This document shows, piece by piece, positions 60,801-64,000 of a stretch of DNA of 64,000 bases (position 1 is its first letter; each line of letters opens with the position of its first letter). Made by a program: the position numbers and the translations under genes. The DNA lies in the NCBI GenBank assembly GCA_037577475.1, contig CM075187.1:24272810-24336809 (forward strand). The letters are read 5' to 3'. The notes beneath the pieces were generated by a model. It was not told where the DNA came from. It worked only from the letters and a program-made list of their open reading frames with translations, and did no database searches. This DNA comes from Chaunax sp. Z400. Its lineage: Eukaryota; Chordata; Actinopteri; Lophiiformes; Chaunacidae.

Positions 60801-63756
60801 CTATTTGTTAATAATTCATGTTTTAATTTGGTTTTGCATTCTAATTTTATTCCCATGGTATATTTGAGTAAATTTTGTCAAGTGGAATTAGTTAGAGTTT
60901 CTGTGAAACTGGAAATATTAATATCAAGGAGAAATGGAAGTGTGAATTTTACTATATACAAGAAATTCATGCCTTCAAGTACTTTTATATTCATTTTACT
61001 CCACCAGTAGCTGTTTGTGTTTAATCTAGTGAAATGTATTATTTTTAATAACCCCAGATAAACTTTAGATACTAACATTTAATGTGAAATAAGAAACCAA
61101 ACTATATCAGTATGTGATTCCTTAACTCTCATATCTACATAGTTTTCAACTATTCTATACAACAGCCTAATAGCATTCCTGAAATTCAGTTATTAAAATC
61201 AGTAATAACTTTTAGTTATGGAGTGCCACACAAGACTGACCATGATCCCATCTGACCACCTGTATAAAACCTTTGTGGGGGTGTCACTGCCTCCTGCCAT
61301 ATCTCTGACTTGCTGCAGAGGAAGCTGTGAGAGAAAACAATTCAAAACAATTCAAGCAATCACACACAAAACAGGACTAACTGATAGCAATGACTGGAGT
61401 TTAGAGTAATTTAGGAAATATTATGACAGTATAGTAAAGTATACAATAAAACCCGTCAAGGGAATCGCTATAAGAAAGGTATTCATAAGAAAAGATGGAC
61501 TTGATTTTTTTTTGTTGCTTTTTCCATACCTGTCAATCATATAAACTGCATGGATGCTATCCAAGCAACCATATGTGATGAATCAGCACTTCACAATCGA
61601 TGCCAATGCTCAGTGCCAGCACAGGACATAATGCAATCTTTCATCAGTGTAGTGGAATGCAAGCTGATTAGTTGGGTGGATAGGTGTGCATGTCAGACTT
61701 CCCTGCAGGAGCATGAAGTTCAACTCCCATCAGACCAACAATTAACATTCACATTTCAAATAATAACTATGGTTGTTTCCTATTCTTCACTGAAAGCCAC
61801 TGTTGACTAATCTTAGCAGTACTTGTAACTCAGTTTATTTGCAATAAATTTTCCAAATTAAAAGATAAAATAACACAAAAAGCACATTAAAGTGTTTTCT
61901 GATAGAAGGATGACAGCATTTGTCTTTGCCTTCCGAAACCTTTACAACCATCTCTGCTGAAAAATTAATCAGCTTTGGTTATAGTTGGAAGGCCTTTAAA
62001 ATAAGGCCTTATTTAGTGGTTAAAATGACTGAGAGAGATTACAGCGACATGTTATGTAACTACTTTCCGTAACATGATCTTTTCCTGATGTTAACCATAC
62101 CATAGATGCCATCTCTGAGAGCAGTATCTGTACATTCCTGATGAACATCAGGCGTTTCATTTTGAAGAATTGCCCGGTATTGATGTGCTCTGGAAAAGGA
62201 GCTAATGTTGAGCTACTTTTCAAGCTGTTATATTGACGGTAAAGAGTAAACTTATGCTTAACTTCAAACACAATCCTAAATGTAGTATGGATGAAATCAG
62301 ACCAGCTAGATTAGATTACCTTGAAGACAAATCCACGTATTTCTTACAGCATAGATTATACTTTGGAAACATGTAATCTAAATCCCTGACAAGTCTATTA
62401 ATGTGTCCTGTAGTTTGATAGGCATAAATTGGAGCCAACAATGACTGTAGCTATACTGAGGCCTCATTCCCACAGTGGCCACCCACACTAAATAGATATG
62501 CAGAGAGCACTTTGGATAAAAACACTCACCAAATTGCAGTACAGATGTTGTGAGCTGTAAAGACGCCTTCTCTTGTGTCATCACTGACATGATTAACATG
62601 CTAAGCTATCTGTGTTATTCTCATTAGTGCTCTAATGACAATGGTATTCTCATCAAAGTCAACCTTTTGCTGTGAAATCTGTAATCACTGCTAACTCTGA
62701 GGTAATTCAACGCCTCCTGTGAAATATGGACGATGACTTACCACCATGAGAGAGGGCGGCGTGCTTCAGTTTGTTTCCCAGGCTGTTTTTAGATGTGTTA
62801 TGGTTGTGGGCATCAGTCATAATGCCAAGGTCGTGGCTTTTAGATGGCTTTTCCACTATTAGACCTCATTATACCTCATTAGGCCTCAGCTGCTTGTCTC
62901 CTCGCCCCTCATAAAATACTCATGCACACATTTATACACACTTAACCCCTGCTCCGGATGGACAGATGGACAGTCGCACATGTACACATATACAATACAC
63001 AAACACAAATACAGCAGGCCCCGCCACCTCTGTCAGAGCCCTACCATGTCAAATGGCAAATAGCGGTGGATGAGTGTTCCTAGAACCTGGTGTTTGGTAA
63101 ACGGAGAAGGCTGGGAGTCAGGGAGTGGAGTGGGCGAGTACAGCAGGTGGTTCGGTTTCAGGTCCCACTGGGCGCATTCCCTCACCCCAATTCATAGGCC
63201 AAGGTAGCGCGGCTGTCTGGAAAACAAGTTCATCAACATCTACTGGCACACGGCTCCTGGGCTGGGAGCAGGGGTGTTGGGTGGGGAGTGTGATGGTGGC
63301 TGTCGCGGGCCAGAGACAGTCCTCCATCAGAGCTGACTCTTTTCTGTGCCATTAAAAACCCTGAGCGAACTTCATCTGCCTTCTACTGACATTTAATAAA
63401 GATCAAATGAGTTGTTAGCAAAGAGGGATGGAGGTTTCTTGGAAGATAATACTGCCTCAGTTGTACTAAATTATTGGGCAGTGATTCCGGCTATAGAACC
63501 AAGGAAACCGCTGATTTAACTATTAGAATTACTGTTGAAAAAGTGATGCTTGGATAAATGAGGTCAGCAAATTAAAGGATGACTATGTTTTATTACAAGT
63601 AGTGAATAACAAAGAGTGTAGCAATAAAACTTAAAGTCATTTAAGTTCCACAAAACTGATATTACAGGTATACAGTGTCGCTTATAGAACTGCAGCCATT
63701 TGGCCACAATCAAGATAAAGGTGTATGTATAAGTGTATGTATTGTATTACAAAGCT
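57885..63756. other. Non-genic stretch
   Basis: No gene supported. Contains a (GT)n microsatellite and motif-rich blocks at about 59690-59870 and 62600-62745 that may be conserved non-coding DNA. 63060-63360 is GC-richer with open frames on both strands but no known domain. The 76-codon minus-strand frame at 58348-58578 has no splice context or domain I recognise. Confidence 0.55.
59537..59562. repeat. (GT)13 microsatellite
   Basis: Thirteen uninterrupted GT units. Confidence 0.95.
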
Positions 63757-63910
63757 ACAAAGGGTGGGGGTAGCTCACCTGGTGGAGCGTATTAAGTTGT
63801 ACTAAGATGTAGTCAGAGCACAGGTCTGATTCCAGCCGGGACCCTGATCCTGCATGTCACCCCCCCTCTGTCTCTGTCAAGTAAAGGCAATAAGCCCCAA
63901 AATATTCTTA
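63757..63910 (+). mobile_element. tRNA-derived SINE-like repeat, plus orientation
   Basis: An A-box-like TAGCTCACCTGG (63771-63782), then 'tggagcg', and a slightly mutated B-box GGTCTGATTCC (63823-63833) open the copy. It continues 'gaccctgatcctgcatgtca', then a C/T-rich stretch ('ccccctctgtctctgtcaag') and ends 'taaaggcaataagccccaaaa'. Order and wording match the minus-strand copy at 27201-27385 (pol III boxes, 'ctttgctgc/cctgcatgtc', pyrimidine tract, 'ataaaggcat' tail). The head is about as expected for a tRNA-derived SINE; it is not an intact tRNA. Confidence 0.65.
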
Positions 63911-64000
63911 AAAACAGACCCACAAGGTGGATGTTATAAAGTAGTCTTTGTAATATTTTTGTAATATTTCCCCTTTGCTAACATTAGCTCACGTTGCCAC
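63911..64000. other. Right edge, nothing recognised
   Basis: Ninety bases of AT-rich sequence, with GCTAACATTAGC, a 12-bp perfect palindrome, at 63978. Confidence 0.5.

Noticed and set aside
63757..63910. Functional tRNA gene
   Set aside because: Only A- and B-box-like words are present; the cloverleaf and anticodon stem are not formed and the sequence continues into a SINE-like body.
1..64000. microRNA precursors
   Set aside because: I looked for a handful of well-known mature sequences (let-7, miR-1, -9, -10, -30, -124, -128, -137) by eye and found none; a folding scan was not possible.

Overview
This window looks like intergenic or deep-intronic DNA from a bony fish, most likely a percomorph teleost. 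The base composition is AT-rich and no stretch has the look of an intact protein-coding gene: the longest open frames (up to 157 codons, at 33047-33520) match no protein I recognise, lack coding character or run through microsatellites. The teleost assignment rests on several dispersed repeats whose wording I recognise from fish genomes: a tRNA-like SINE-type repeat at 27201-27385 and 63757-63910, a repeat carrying 'cctcacagcaagaaggttct' at 7850-8072 and 41757-41920, a 'ttagcttagcataaag' repeat at 34187-34262, 35044-35215 and 43135-43420, and a 'cataacctccttg(c)tggagg' repeat at 27636-27806. Family names are from memory; no database was searched.

Layout. 1-38 kb is mostly single-copy-looking AT-rich DNA with (TG)n/(AC)n microsatellites, a 19-bp minisatellite at 25.4 kb, scattered 3' tails of non-LTR retrotransposons (14.2, 29.8, 30.9 and 35.0 kb), a probable solo LTR (23368-23798) and several stretches rich in homeodomain/forkhead-like motifs that could be conserved non-coding elements. 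38.5-45.3 kb is a transposon graveyard with clear structure: a TTAA-flanked inverted-repeat element (38497-39197); a decayed mariner transposase on the minus strand (about 40060-41335) that has itself been split by a 456-bp inverted-repeat element (40166-40621); an inverted-repeat element holding another repeat (41523-42058); and a 1.68-kb hAT-like element with an 8-bp target duplication (43616-45294) that contains a 5'-truncated L1-type LINE with its own 13-bp duplication (44799-45249). 45.3-64 kb is again mostly plain sequence, with a small LINE-like retro-insertion flanked by 16-bp repeats (47459-47690), a 260-bp hAT MITE (57617-57876) and the second SINE-like copy near the end.

No operon, RNA gene, CRISPR array, or novel multi-gene system is visible. 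The parts that deserve follow-up are the nested insertions, which give relative dates; three short open segments behind good splice-acceptor-like sequences (46489, 48230 and 56256 on the minus strand); and a pair of CTCF-like motifs in convergent orientation (33146 and 50697). Whether this is one giant intron or a regulatory gene desert cannot be decided from the sequence alone.
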